DNA from: Murinocardiopsis flavida
GTDB taxonomy: Bacteria > Actinomycetota > Actinomycetes > Streptosporangiales > Streptosporangiaceae
Reading direction: 5' to 3'
Assembly (NCBI RefSeq): GCF_003014485.1
Contig: NZ_PYGA01000001.1
Location: 1-64,000, forward strand
Length of the DNA: 64,000 nt
Both the position numbers and the translations under genes were made by a program. Of the stretch, positions 27,401-33,966 are shown piece by piece. The notes below the pieces were generated by a model. The model made no database searches. It was not told the origin of the DNA and saw only the letters and a list, made by a program, of their open reading frames with translations. The first letter of the stretch is position 1, and every line of letters begins with the position of its first letter.

Positions 27401-28795
27401 GCCGTTGCGGTGGTCGCCCGCCGCCGCGACGACCTCGACTCCTACCTCGCCGCGTTCCTCGTCGGCGACCCCGACTCCGCCGACCTGGGCGACCTCCGTG
27501 CGCACCTCGCCGACACGCTGCCCGAGCACATGCTGCCGTCGCGCTACCAGTGGCTGCCCGAGCTGCCCCTGACCCCCAGCGGCAAGCGGGACGACGCCGC
27601 TCTGCGCAGCGCGCCCCTGGACGCCGAGGCGCCGGGCGAGAGCACCCCGCCGCGCAACGAGCAGGAGCGGGTGCTGGCGGGGATCGTCGCCGAACTGCTG
27701 CACCTGCCGTCGGTGGGGGTGCACGACCACTTCTTCGCGCTCGGCGGCACCTCGATCACTGCCATGCGGCTGATCGTCGCCCTGGAGAAGAGGTTCGGCA
27801 CGGCGGTGCCGCTCCGGGCCTTCGCGGCGGCGCCCACGGTCGCCGAACTCGCGCGGTCCCTGGCGGAGGGTGCCGCACCGGCGGCGTTCGACCCGCTCGT
27901 GCCGCTCCGCACGGCGGGCGGCCGCCGGCCGCTGTTCCTGGTCCACCCGCTGGGCGGCAACGTCCTGTGCTACCTGCCGCTCACCGCGCACCTGCCGGCC
28001 GACCGGCCCGTCTACGCCCTCCAGGCGCCGGGGGCCGAGCCCGGCACCGAACCCGTGGACACCATGGCCGGGCTGGCGGAACTCTACGTGCGGTCGATCC
28101 GGCGGGTGCAGCCGCACGGGCCCTACCTCATCGGCGGCTGGTCGTTCGGCGGGCACGTCGCCTACCAGATGGCGCTGCTGCTGCGCCGCTCCGGCGAGGA
28201 CGCCGCGCCGGTGCTGCTCGACACGATCACCCCGCGGTGGCACGACGAGCCCGCCGACTCCGCCGCCGCCCCCTCCGAGCGCTCCCTGCTGGAGTGGTTC
28301 TTCTGGGAGCTGATCTGGTCCGACCGGGGCGGCGACACCGCCGTCCCCGGCATCCCCGCCGACCTGGCGACCGTGCGGGAGCAGCTGGCTTTCATCGCCG
28401 AGCAGGCGGCGGGGAGCGGCCTGCTGCCGCCCGACGCGACGGGCGCGACCATCCGCCGGCTGTTCGGCGTGTACAAGGCGCACTGGAACGCCCTGGTCGG
28501 CTACCGCCCCGAGGTCTCCGGCCTGGACGTCACCCTGGTCAAGGCGGCGGAGCGGCTGCCCGAGGCCCTGAAGCCGATGCACGGCGGGCGGACCCTCTAC
28601 CGCGACCCCACCAACGGCTGGTCGCGGGCGACCACGGGGCGGGTCGACGTCGTCGCCGTCCCCGGCGACCACCTCACCATGGTCGCCGAGCCGCACGTGC
28701 GGGCCGTCGCCGCGGCGATCGCCGCGGCGGCCGCGCGGTCCGAGGAGGCGGAAGGGGCGGCGGGACCGGAGGGGGCGTCAGAGACGCGCTCCTGA
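21497..28795 (+). CDS. Two-module nonribosomal peptide synthetase, C-A-PCP-C-A-PCP-TE
   Basis: A 2432-aa synthetase. C1 has HHLVSDA at 136-142; A1 spans about 461-975 (TSGSTG near 621); PCP1 serine 1021; C2 HHAILDG at 1216; A2 about 1525-2040 (TSGSTG near 1691); PCP2 serine 2086; TE nucleophile Ser2216 in GWSFGG. Residues read at the A1 pocket positions give DVWHFSLVDK, the classic serine code. For A2 the same reading gives DVQFVAQVAK, nearest to proline-type codes by eye but uncertain. The N-terminal C domain implies that an acyl donor precedes serine. Start is TTG 21497, supported by AAGGA 6 bases upstream and by normal C-domain sequence right after it. No epimerase or MbtH-like partner is seen. 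Confidence 0.95.
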   Translation: MSESERFPLSAYQQDIWVAHWLSPRLPHFTLAVHQRLTGDVDPAALAACLRRAARGTDAFRLRFGDADGVPYQWVSPDPPEPRVIDLSGAESPRAACERLLADAFDRPFDPVGERPVELLVLVEGASAVHLCVRLHHLVSDAWGVHLFLDRVRADHAERRGGGPGAESTGPAHPPHSYLDFVRESAAYPGSAQHAADRAHFRASLDGAAPALFPRTTPSGTRTSARHGFRLDRALIERIRDRGHSPYAVVTAAFALYLSRVHRSDEAVIGIPLFNRRTAAERGTVGQFANTLPLRVRLEGRPSMADLAARIQDATRELQEHERIPVSDVLRDLPAGAPRDLFDVTVSYVRWPRQREVPGVHADGGGGGTRAHDRDALAVTVSEFGDDGDVEVAFDYAECVFDADFPIEACARHIAALIRHCDADPHRPAADIPMLSPAERRDLLVRRNATTARFPSDATLHGLFAEQAARTPDRTAVVAAGGGAALGYAELDGRADALAHALRDGGVRPGDHVAVLLERGPDLLVAILAALKSGGAYLPIDPGLPAARIAFLLQDSGAAAVLTAEDAAVPAAVSAVSAVSAVSAVSAVSAAPVYRVGAPRPGGGPLPAAATAADPAYLIYTSGSTGQPKGTVVEHRSAVNRLAWMQRRYPIGADDVLLQKTPVSFDVSVWELFWWQQAGARLALLPPGAEKDPRAILAAIAEQQVTVVHFVPSMFGPFLDLLADEPGLLGAVASLRRVFCSGEALPPAQVDRFNRVFAGAGEGAPRLTNLYGPTEATVDVTYFDCPADPARPVRRVPIGRPIDNTRLYVLDRDGAPQPVGAPGELCVSGAGVARGYHGRPDLTRAKFTADPFAPGARMYRTGDLARWLADGNVEYLGRLDDQVKIRGNRVELGEVEHALAGLPGVRGAVAAVRPSPAGGDRLVGYYLADADLDPAAARARLAAALPEPMVPARFVRLDRIPLSANGKADRRALPDPADDAAPGSAAPRTRTEAVLAEVWARVLGRASVGVHDDYFALGGDSILMLRIRGEAAKRGVGITLADMVRHTTVAGLAAHASDAEPEADLEPFALVAAVDRAALAGAEDAFPATRTQLGLLFHSLEHEHSAVYHDVFRYTVATAWDEAAFRRAFQRAVARHPALRSSFALTGYAEPLQVVARDAPGALSVADLRGTADAEARVRAHIEERRFHRYALDRAPLFHLRVHVHAGELDLVVGFHHAILDGWSTATLVSELLQDYLHGMGGDVAAVPGAAPPSPALHAAAERRALRSAESRRYWRDLLDDAPLLRLDGFAPHEPPGGAAFHSRDLPLPEGLDGGMRRFAQEHALPVRAVLLAAYCVTLRTLSGQDDVVTGAVTHSRPEQVGADRMAGLFLNTVPVRLRPGRRTWLETARDIAAQERRSHPHVRYPLGAVQADRSGRPVLETAFNYVDLHVLEPLLRLPGLRLTGMRVYEETNFALLLNVQADPGGRGGSLRLDCDGRRFTGSQADLIARTYVQALRRLVERPGEEARLPAARPVDVRAPRPAAEAPPDIVRRFADVAGQRPDAPAVAFGARLWSYRDLDRAADAVARRLLASCCAPGDRIGIAMERSPEMIAAVLGIARAGAASVPLDVSYPAARLAAMIDQARPLRVIAHEKHAGLVPDPSMVLPIESVLCAAAPHEGGTDGCPCGAGPAEAAPLPQIDPESTAYILFTSGSTGQPKGVEMPHRAFANLVDWQLAAPSGAPGATTLQFAPLSFDVSYQEIATTLCGGGRLQLVSDEQRRDPAALLRLIDSAGVERLFMPYVALQQLAEAAAELGIRPGALRVVVSAGEQLRVTEEIRRLCDTPGAVLENQYGPTETHVATCHTMTGDPAGFPALPPIGRALPNVGAAVLDPDMRPVPAGAPGELYLSGAHLAHGYRGRPDLTARHFVVHEGVRYYRTGDSARVLPGGDLVYLGRSDDQVKVRGFRVEPLEVESAITALAASRSGIRAVAVVARRRDDLDSYLAAFLVGDPDSADLGDLRAHLADTLPEHMLPSRYQWLPELPLTPSGKRDDAALRSAPLDAEAPGESTPPRNEQERVLAGIVAELLHLPSVGVHDHFFALGGTSITAMRLIVALEKRFGTAVPLRAFAAAPTVAELARSLAEGAAPAAFDPLVPLRTAGGRRPLFLVHPLGGNVLCYLPLTAHLPADRPVYALQAPGAEPGTEPVDTMAGLAELYVRSIRRVQPHGPYLIGGWSFGGHVAYQMALLLRRSGEDAAPVLLDTITPRWHDEPADSAAAPSERSLLEWFFWELIWSDRGGDTAVPGIPADLATVREQLAFIAEQAAGSGLLPPDATGATIRRLFGVYKAHWNALVGYRPEVSGLDVTLVKAAERLPEALKPMHGGRTLYRDPTNGWSRATTGRVDVVAVPGDHLTMVAEPHVRAVAAAIAAAAARSEEAEGAAGPEGASETRS
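23213..23266 (+). repeat. Six tandem copies of a 9-bp unit in the first adenylation domain
   Basis: The unit GTCTCGGCG is repeated six times without a mismatch, encoding (Val-Ser-Ala)6 between the N-terminal A-domain motifs and the TSGSTG loop. Unit length keeps the frame, so copy number can vary without breaking the protein. Confidence 0.95.
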
Positions 28796-28833
28796 CCCGG
28801 CCGCGCACGGCGCGGGGGCCCGGGCATGCGGTG

Positions 28834-28860
28834 GTCCCGCTCGCGCGGTGCGGGCGGGAC
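28834..28860. terminator. Hairpin between NRPS and desaturase genes
   Basis: GTCCCGC (28834-28840) pairs with GCGGGAC (28854-28860) in the 83-bp gap between convergent genes. Confidence 0.5.
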
Positions 28861-28878
28861 GTGCACGGCGCGGAGAAC

Positions 28879-29856
28879 CTAGTGGGCGCGGACCAGCTTC
28901 GCGTTCAACCGCTCGGCCTTGGGCCAGCGGACCTGGTAGGCCCAGCCCAGCTTCTCGAAGGCCCAGATGACGCGGGCGGAGATGTCGATCTGGCCCTTGA
29001 GGACGCCGTGGCGCGCGCAGGTGGGGTCGGCGTGGTGCAGGTTGTGCCACGACTCGCCGAAGGAGGGGATGGCGAGCCACCACACGTTCCGGGAGCGGTC
29101 GCGGACCTCGAAGTTCTCCTCGCCGATGGTGTGGCAGATCGAGTTCACCGACCAGGTCACGTGCTGCTGGAACGCCAGCCGCACCAGGCCGCCCCAGAAG
29201 AACGCCGTGAGCGCACCCCACCAGGACATGGTGACCAGCCCGCCGATGACCGCCGGGGCGAACAGGGAGAACATGAAGATCGGCAGCGCCAGCCGGTCGA
29301 CCGCCACGATGTCGCGGTCCTTCAACAGGTCCGGCGTGAAGCGGCGCAGCGAGGTGGTGCGCTTGTCCAGGTACAGCCAGCCCATGTGGGCGTAGTAGAG
29401 GCCCTTGGCGACCGAGCGCCAGTCGTCGCCGAAGCGCCACGGCGAATGGGGGTCGCCGTCGGCGTCGGCGTACTTGTGGTGGCGGCGGTGGTCGGCGACC
29501 CACTTGATGATGCTGCCCTCGAAGGCCAGCGTCCCGGCCACCGCCAGAGCGATGCGCAGCGGGCGCTTGGCCTTGAAGGACCCGTGGGTGAAGTAGCGGT
29601 GGAAGCCCACCGTGATGCCCAGCCCGCCGATCAGGTAGAACACCAGGCCGATGGCGAGGTCCAGCCAGGTCAGCGCCCACCCCCACGCGAAGGGCACCGC
29701 CACGGCCAGCGCCACCAGCGGGATGAGCACGTACCCGAAGACCGTGGCCCGCTCCTTGAAGCTGCGGGGCTCGGGATCGAGGTCGTTCTCCAGGCCGCCC
29801 CCCGAGTGAGGCCGCTCCTCGTTCGCCGCGTGACCCGCGGAATCCGTCAACGCCAT
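28879..29856 (-). CDS. Membrane acyl-CoA delta-9-type fatty acid desaturase
   Basis: A 325-aa di-iron membrane desaturase. The three histidine boxes are complete: HRYFTH, HRRHH and HNLHH. Hydrophobic segments at about 40-85 and 190-230 fit the four-helix topology of the family. It introduces a cis double bond into saturated fatty acyl-CoA for membrane fluidity. It follows the NRPS convergently; it may be housekeeping, or less likely may shape an acyl group used by the NRPS starter condensation domain. The upstream region carries repeated AT-rich motifs of operator type. Confidence 0.9.
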   Translation of the reverse strand: MALTDSAGHAANEERPHSGGGLENDLDPEPRSFKERATVFGYVLIPLVALAVAVPFAWGWALTWLDLAIGLVFYLIGGLGITVGFHRYFTHGSFKAKRPLRIALAVAGTLAFEGSIIKWVADHRRHHKYADADGDPHSPWRFGDDWRSVAKGLYYAHMGWLYLDKRTTSLRRFTPDLLKDRDIVAVDRLALPIFMFSLFAPAVIGGLVTMSWWGALTAFFWGGLVRLAFQQHVTWSVNSICHTIGEENFEVRDRSRNVWWLAIPSFGESWHNLHHADPTCARHGVLKGQIDISARVIWAFEKLGWAYQVRWPKAERLNAKLVRAH

Positions 29857-29884
29857 CGTCCACCCCAGGGGAAATCGCCGGGCC

Positions 29885-29909
29885 GTTACCTACGCCATCG
29901 TAACCTACG
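29885..29909. promoter_or_regulatory. Repeat pair upstream of the desaturase gene
   Basis: GTTACCTACG (29885-29894) and GTAACCTACG (29900-29909) are direct repeats 15 bp apart, and their GTTAC/GTAAC ends are inverted repeats. They lie 29-53 bp before the desaturase ATG, where a fatty-acid-responsive repressor would bind. Confidence 0.4.
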
Positions 29910-29959
29910 AAACCGTAAGTTTCACTGCCTCGGTGCCACATCGCAGCGCGGGCGGCGGT

Positions 29960-31009
29960 TCACTCGGCGCGGGCGATGGCGATGGTCGCCGTGAGGCGGC
30001 CGCCCGCCTCGTAGAACATGTACTCGGTGCCGCCGTCGGAGCCGTAGGAGGGCGCCGCCGACCTGCCGGAGTCCGGTGCCCCCGGCATCGGCCGGTGCAC
30101 CACGCCCAGGTGCCTGCGCAGCCCGAAGTCCGTGCCCACCTCGGTGAGCCGGATGTCGCCCTTGTCGGTGTGGTAGGCGACGTAGGTGCTGCCGCCGCGT
30201 TCGATGACGTGCGGGCCCGACAGGTTGGTCAGCCCCACGTCGGCGTGGTGGACGAGCGGGTCCGGATCGAAGTCGAAGGTGATGCCGTCGGCCGACCAGC
30301 CCCAGCCGATCGAGCGGTTGTCGCCGGTGCTGTTGCGCATGAACACCATGACGTAGCGCGCGCCGCGCTCGGGCAGGGGGTGCTCGAAGACCCGCGCGTA
30401 GGAGGCCTCCGTTGTGCCGGGCACCATCGCGGTGGTCAGGACGGCGCCCTCGTAGGAGAAGTCGATCCCGTTGCGGGAGCGCGCCAGCCGGGTCGTGGAG
30501 TTCTCGCCGTGGAAGTACAGCCACATCTCGCGGTGCTCGGCGTTCCACAGCACGTGGGGCGATGACACGTGGCTGACGGAGTAGTGCGGGGCCCAGTCGT
30601 TGGCGACGATCGGGTTGCCCGGGTGCTCGGTGAACCGCCGGTCGAGCCGGTCCGCGTAGGCCAGGCAGATGCCGCCGGGTTCCTCGTGCGGGGCGTAGTA
30701 GAGGAGAAAGCGCCCGGGGGCGTCCGGCAGCCGGCCGGCCGTTCCGCGGATGCAGGGGAAGATCAGCTCTCCGGTGGGGTTGTACACCAGCGACGAGGTG
30801 TCCAGCGCCTCGCGCAGGAACGTGTACTCCGGCAGCACGGCGGCGGCTTGGGGGGCCGCGGCGCCCGCGGGTGCGGCCGCGGCCGCACCCGCGGGGAGGA
30901 GGGCCGCCGCGGCGGCGGTCCCCGCGCCGAGCAGGGCCGTTCGGCGGTCGATGCCGCTCGGGGATGCGGGTGTCGGGCGGTCCGGGCGAGCGTCGTCCGT
31001 GCCGGGCAT
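29960..31009 (-). CDS. Tat-exported glycoside-hydrolase-like beta-propeller protein
   Basis: A 349-aa protein starting at an ATG with AAGGGA upstream. Residues 20-50 form a twin-arginine signal (DRRTALLG, long Ala-rich core). The mature part has repeated strand motifs (LLYYAPHEE, MWLYFHG, SYARVFEHP, SGPHVIERGG, TYVAYHT, YMFYEAGG) typical of five-bladed propeller glycosidases of the GH43/GH32-like clans. I cannot name the catalytic acids or the substrate. It is divergent from the LacI gene with an operator copy near each promoter, so its product probably releases a sugar-like inducer for the neighbouring operon. Confidence 0.7.
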   Translation of the reverse strand: MPGTDDARPDRPTPASPSGIDRRTALLGAGTAAAAALLPAGAAAAAPAGAAAPQAAAVLPEYTFLREALDTSSLVYNPTGELIFPCIRGTAGRLPDAPGRFLLYYAPHEEPGGICLAYADRLDRRFTEHPGNPIVANDWAPHYSVSHVSSPHVLWNAEHREMWLYFHGENSTTRLARSRNGIDFSYEGAVLTTAMVPGTTEASYARVFEHPLPERGARYVMVFMRNSTGDNRSIGWGWSADGITFDFDPDPLVHHADVGLTNLSGPHVIERGGSTYVAYHTDKGDIRLTEVGTDFGLRRHLGVVHRPMPGAPDSGRSAAPSYGSDGGTEYMFYEAGGRLTATIAIARAE

Positions 31010-31097
31010 GACGGGTCCCTTCCGGAGCGGGAGACGGGGTGTGAGGCCGCTCCGAGTTTCCGTAGTTTCATCTGCGCCGAAGCGTCGGTCAAGGGTT

Positions 31098-31111
31098 TAA
31101 TTCGTATTAAT
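31098..31111. promoter_or_regulatory. LacI-type operator, copy 1 (glycosidase side)
   Basis: The core TAATTCGTATTA has a central CG and symmetric TAAT/ATTA arms, the usual look of LacI-family sites. It lies 89 bp upstream of the glycosidase-like ATG and shares TAATNCGNATTA with copy 2. Confidence 0.7.
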
Positions 31112-31186
31112 AAGCAATTCCGCCATTATCCGGAAATCCGCCGGACATCTCTTGACAACTTTGCCGCTTCGGCTCAATCTCGTTGA

Positions 31187-31200
31187 CTAATGCGCATTAG
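31187..31200. promoter_or_regulatory. LacI-type operator, copy 2 (regulator side)
   Basis: CTAATGCGCATTAG is a perfect 14-bp palindrome with central CG, 22 bp before the LacI start. Its centre is 89 bp from that of copy 1. A TTGACA at 31152-31157 may be the -35 box of the regulator promoter. Confidence 0.75.
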
Positions 31201-31222
31201 AACCGTCCTGAGGAGTAGATAG

Positions 31223-32308
31223 GTGGCAGACGCCAGAGCGCCCGGAAACCGGCGCAGGCCGCGGCAGTCCGACATCGCGCGGTCCGCCGGCGTGTCCCAG
31301 GCGACCGTCTCCCTGGTCCTGCGGGGCGCGCCGACCGGCATGTCGCTGGCCCCCGCGACCCGGCAGCGGGTCATCGCGGCGGCCGAGGAGCTCGGCTACG
31401 TCCCCGACCCCGTCGCCACCCGGCTGGCCGCCGCCACCAACGCCATGCTCGGGCTGTACACCTTCAGCGCGACCTTCCCCACCGACGTGGCGCACTCCTA
31501 TTACCCGATCCTGGTCGGGGTCGAGGAGGAGGCCGCGGCCCAGGGGCAGGACCTCATCCTGTTCACCGGGTCGGCGCGCGCCGCCGCGCGGGCCGACGAC
31601 CCGGCGGCGGTGCGGCGCGTGCGCGTCGCCGACGGCTGCCTGTTCTTCGGCCGGCACGTCCCCGCCGAACCGGTCCGCCGCCTTGTCGAGGACGGTTTCC
31701 CGTTCGTCTACATCGGCCGGCGTGACGAGGCCGGCGTCCCCTATGTCGGCGCCGACTACGTCTCCGCGTCGGCCGACGTCGTGGCCCGACTCGCCGCCGC
31801 CGGGCACCGGAAGGTGCGCTACCTGCGCGAACACGACCAGGCCCTGGCGTCGGTCGACCGCGAGGACGGTGTGCTGCGCGGCGCCCGCGACGCCGGGCTC
31901 GACACGCTCGTCGTGCGCACCGACGGCAGCGACCTTGACGCACTCCTTCGGGAGTGGCTCGACGCGGGGGTCACCGCCGTCGTCGTCGAGCAGACCGACA
32001 CCGGCGCCGCGCTGGCCGGGCTCGGCGCCGCCATCGACCGGGCCGGCCTGCGCTGCCCCGGCGATTTGTCCTTGGCGCTGCTCGGCGCGCCCACCGGGAC
32101 CCGGGGCAGCGCGCCCGGCGGCGGCGCCGCCTTCAGCGGGTTCGACGTGCCCATGCGCGCGATGGGCCGCGGCGCGGTCCGGCTGCTCCTGCGGCTCATA
32201 GCGGGCGACCTGGAGGGACCCAGCCGGCGCCTGCTGCCCTGCGAACCGGTGGAGGGCGGCACGATCGGCCCTCCCCGGCCACCGAACCGCACTACCGGAA
32301 GGGCCTGA
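31223..32308 (+). CDS. LacI-family transcriptional repressor
   Basis: A 361-aa regulator. The N-terminal helix-turn-helix and hinge are at about 17-70 (SDIARSAGVSQATVSLVLRG), followed by a periplasmic-binding-protein-like sugar-sensing domain. GTG 31223 has GAGGAG 7 bases upstream. It is the first gene of a tightly packed operon (next start 1 bp after its stop), and both this promoter and the divergent glycosidase promoter carry matching operators. It therefore probably represses itself, the catabolic operon and the secreted enzyme until the inducer appears. Confidence 0.92.
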   Translation: MADARAPGNRRRPRQSDIARSAGVSQATVSLVLRGAPTGMSLAPATRQRVIAAAEELGYVPDPVATRLAAATNAMLGLYTFSATFPTDVAHSYYPILVGVEEEAAAQGQDLILFTGSARAAARADDPAAVRRVRVADGCLFFGRHVPAEPVRRLVEDGFPFVYIGRRDEAGVPYVGADYVSASADVVARLAAAGHRKVRYLREHDQALASVDREDGVLRGARDAGLDTLVVRTDGSDLDALLREWLDAGVTAVVVEQTDTGAALAGLGAAIDRAGLRCPGDLSLALLGAPTGTRGSAPGGGAAFSGFDVPMRAMGRGAVRLLLRLIAGDLEGPSRRLLPCEPVEGGTIGPPRPPNRTTGRA

Positions 32309-32309
32309 G

Positions 32310-33932
32310 ATGACGGAGACCGGCACGGAGATCCTCGTCGTCGGAGGCGGGCTGGGCGGAGTCGCGGCGGCGCTGGCCGCAGCCGACTCCGGCCGGCGCG
32401 TCGTCCTGACCGAGGAGACCGACTGGGTCGGCGGGCAGCTCACCTCCCAGGCGGTGCCCCCGGACGAGAACCCGTGGATCGAGCAGTTCGGCTGCACCGC
32501 GTCCTACCGCCGGCTGCGCGAGGGCATCCGCGCGTACTACCGGCGCTCCTACCCGCTGCGCGGGGAGGCCGCCGCCTCCCGCACCCTCAACCCGGGGGCC
32601 GGCCGCGTCAGCAAGCTCTGCCACGAGCCCCGCGCGGCCCTCGCCGTCCTGGCCGAGATGCTCGCCCCGCACCGCTCGGCCGGCCGCATCACCCTGCTGG
32701 AGCGGCACCGGCCCGTTGCGGCCCACACCGACGGCGACCGCGTCGCCGCCGTCGTCCTTGCAGACGCCGACGGGCGGCGGCACACGGTGACGGCCGACTA
32801 CGTGCTGGACGCCACGGAGAACGGGGACCTGCTGCCGCTCGCCGGTGTCGCGCACACCACCGGCGCCGAGGCCCGGTCCGAGCACGGCGAGCCGCACGCG
32901 CCAGAGCAGGCCGACCCCGCCAACCTGCAAGGCATCACCTACTGCTTCGCGATGTCGCACCACGAGGGCGCCGACCACACCATCGACCGCCCGCGCATGT
33001 ACGACTTCTGGCGCTCCTACCGCCCCGATTTCTGGCCGGGCCCGCTGCTGGGCTTCTCGGCGCCCGACCCCCGCACGCTCGAAGCGGTCCCCCGGCGGTT
33101 CGTCCCCAACCCCGACACCGACCCCCTCGCCGTCGACGCCGACCAGAGCGCCGACGCCGGCGACAAGGAGCTCTGGGGCTTCCGGCGCATCCTCGCCCGG
33201 CGCCTGCACCGCCCGGGGGCCTTCGACTCCGACGTCGTCCTCGCGAACTGGCCGCTCAACGACTACTGGCTCAAACCGGCCCTGGAGATCGACGGGCTGG
33301 TCGACGCCGAAGGCGTCCGCCAGGCCCATGAGGAGGCGCGCCAGCTCTCCCTCTCGGTGCTGTACTGGCTCCAGACCGAGGCGCCGCGCGCCGATGGCGG
33401 GACCGGCTTCCCCGGGCTCCGGCCGCGCCCCGACATCACCGGGGGCGAGGGCGGCCTCGCCAAGGCCGCCTACGTCCGCGAGTCGCGCCGCATCAGGGCG
33501 GTCACCACCGTCACCGAGCACGACGTGTCCATGGAGCTCCTCGGCCCCCATGGGATCGTGCGGCGGCACGACTCCGTCGGCATCGGCAGCTACCGCATCG
33601 ACCTGCACCCCTCGACGGGCGGCGACAACTACATCGACATCGCCAGCGTGCCGTTCGAGATCCCCTTGGGCGCGCTGCTGCCCGCGCGGGAGACCAACCT
33701 GCTGCCCGCGGCGAAGAACATCGGCACCACCCACATCACCAACGGCTGCTTCCGCCTGCACCCGGTCGAGTGGAACATCGGCGAGGCCGCGGGGCGGCTC
33801 GCCGCGTTCGCCCTGGACCACGGCACGTCACCGCACGCCGTCCGCGAGAAGGACGAACTACTGGAGCGCTTCACCGCGCTCCTCGACCGCACCGGCGTCG
33901 AGCGCCACTGGCCCGACGTGCGCGGCTACTGA
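32310..33932 (+). CDS. FAD-dependent oxidoreductase (FAD_oxidored family)
   Basis: A 540-aa flavoprotein. The N-terminal dinucleotide motif is VVGGGLGGVAAA (about 10-21), followed by TEETDWVGGQLTSQ, a sequence characteristic of a family of large FAD oxidoreductases found with carbohydrate genes. ATENGD and the C-terminal NIGTTHITNG segment also fit. The substrate is unknown. It starts one base after the LacI stop and is followed after 34 bp by the hydantoinase-family gene, so it should oxidise a compound handled by that operon. Confidence 0.85.
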   Translation: MTETGTEILVVGGGLGGVAAALAAADSGRRVVLTEETDWVGGQLTSQAVPPDENPWIEQFGCTASYRRLREGIRAYYRRSYPLRGEAAASRTLNPGAGRVSKLCHEPRAALAVLAEMLAPHRSAGRITLLERHRPVAAHTDGDRVAAVVLADADGRRHTVTADYVLDATENGDLLPLAGVAHTTGAEARSEHGEPHAPEQADPANLQGITYCFAMSHHEGADHTIDRPRMYDFWRSYRPDFWPGPLLGFSAPDPRTLEAVPRRFVPNPDTDPLAVDADQSADAGDKELWGFRRILARRLHRPGAFDSDVVLANWPLNDYWLKPALEIDGLVDAEGVRQAHEEARQLSLSVLYWLQTEAPRADGGTGFPGLRPRPDITGGEGGLAKAAYVRESRRIRAVTTVTEHDVSMELLGPHGIVRRHDSVGIGSYRIDLHPSTGGDNYIDIASVPFEIPLGALLPARETNLLPAAKNIGTTHITNGCFRLHPVEWNIGEAAGRLAAFALDHGTSPHAVREKDELLERFTALLDRTGVERHWPDVRGY

Positions 33933-33966
33933 CGAGCGCGATCTCCCCACCCCCAGAGAAGGGGCA

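Noticed and set aside
24557-28696. A 1379-codon open frame on the minus strand
   Set aside because: It is exactly antisense to the NRPS gene, low in complexity (Gly/Arg/Val) and without motifs; GC-rich coding regions leave such frames open by chance.
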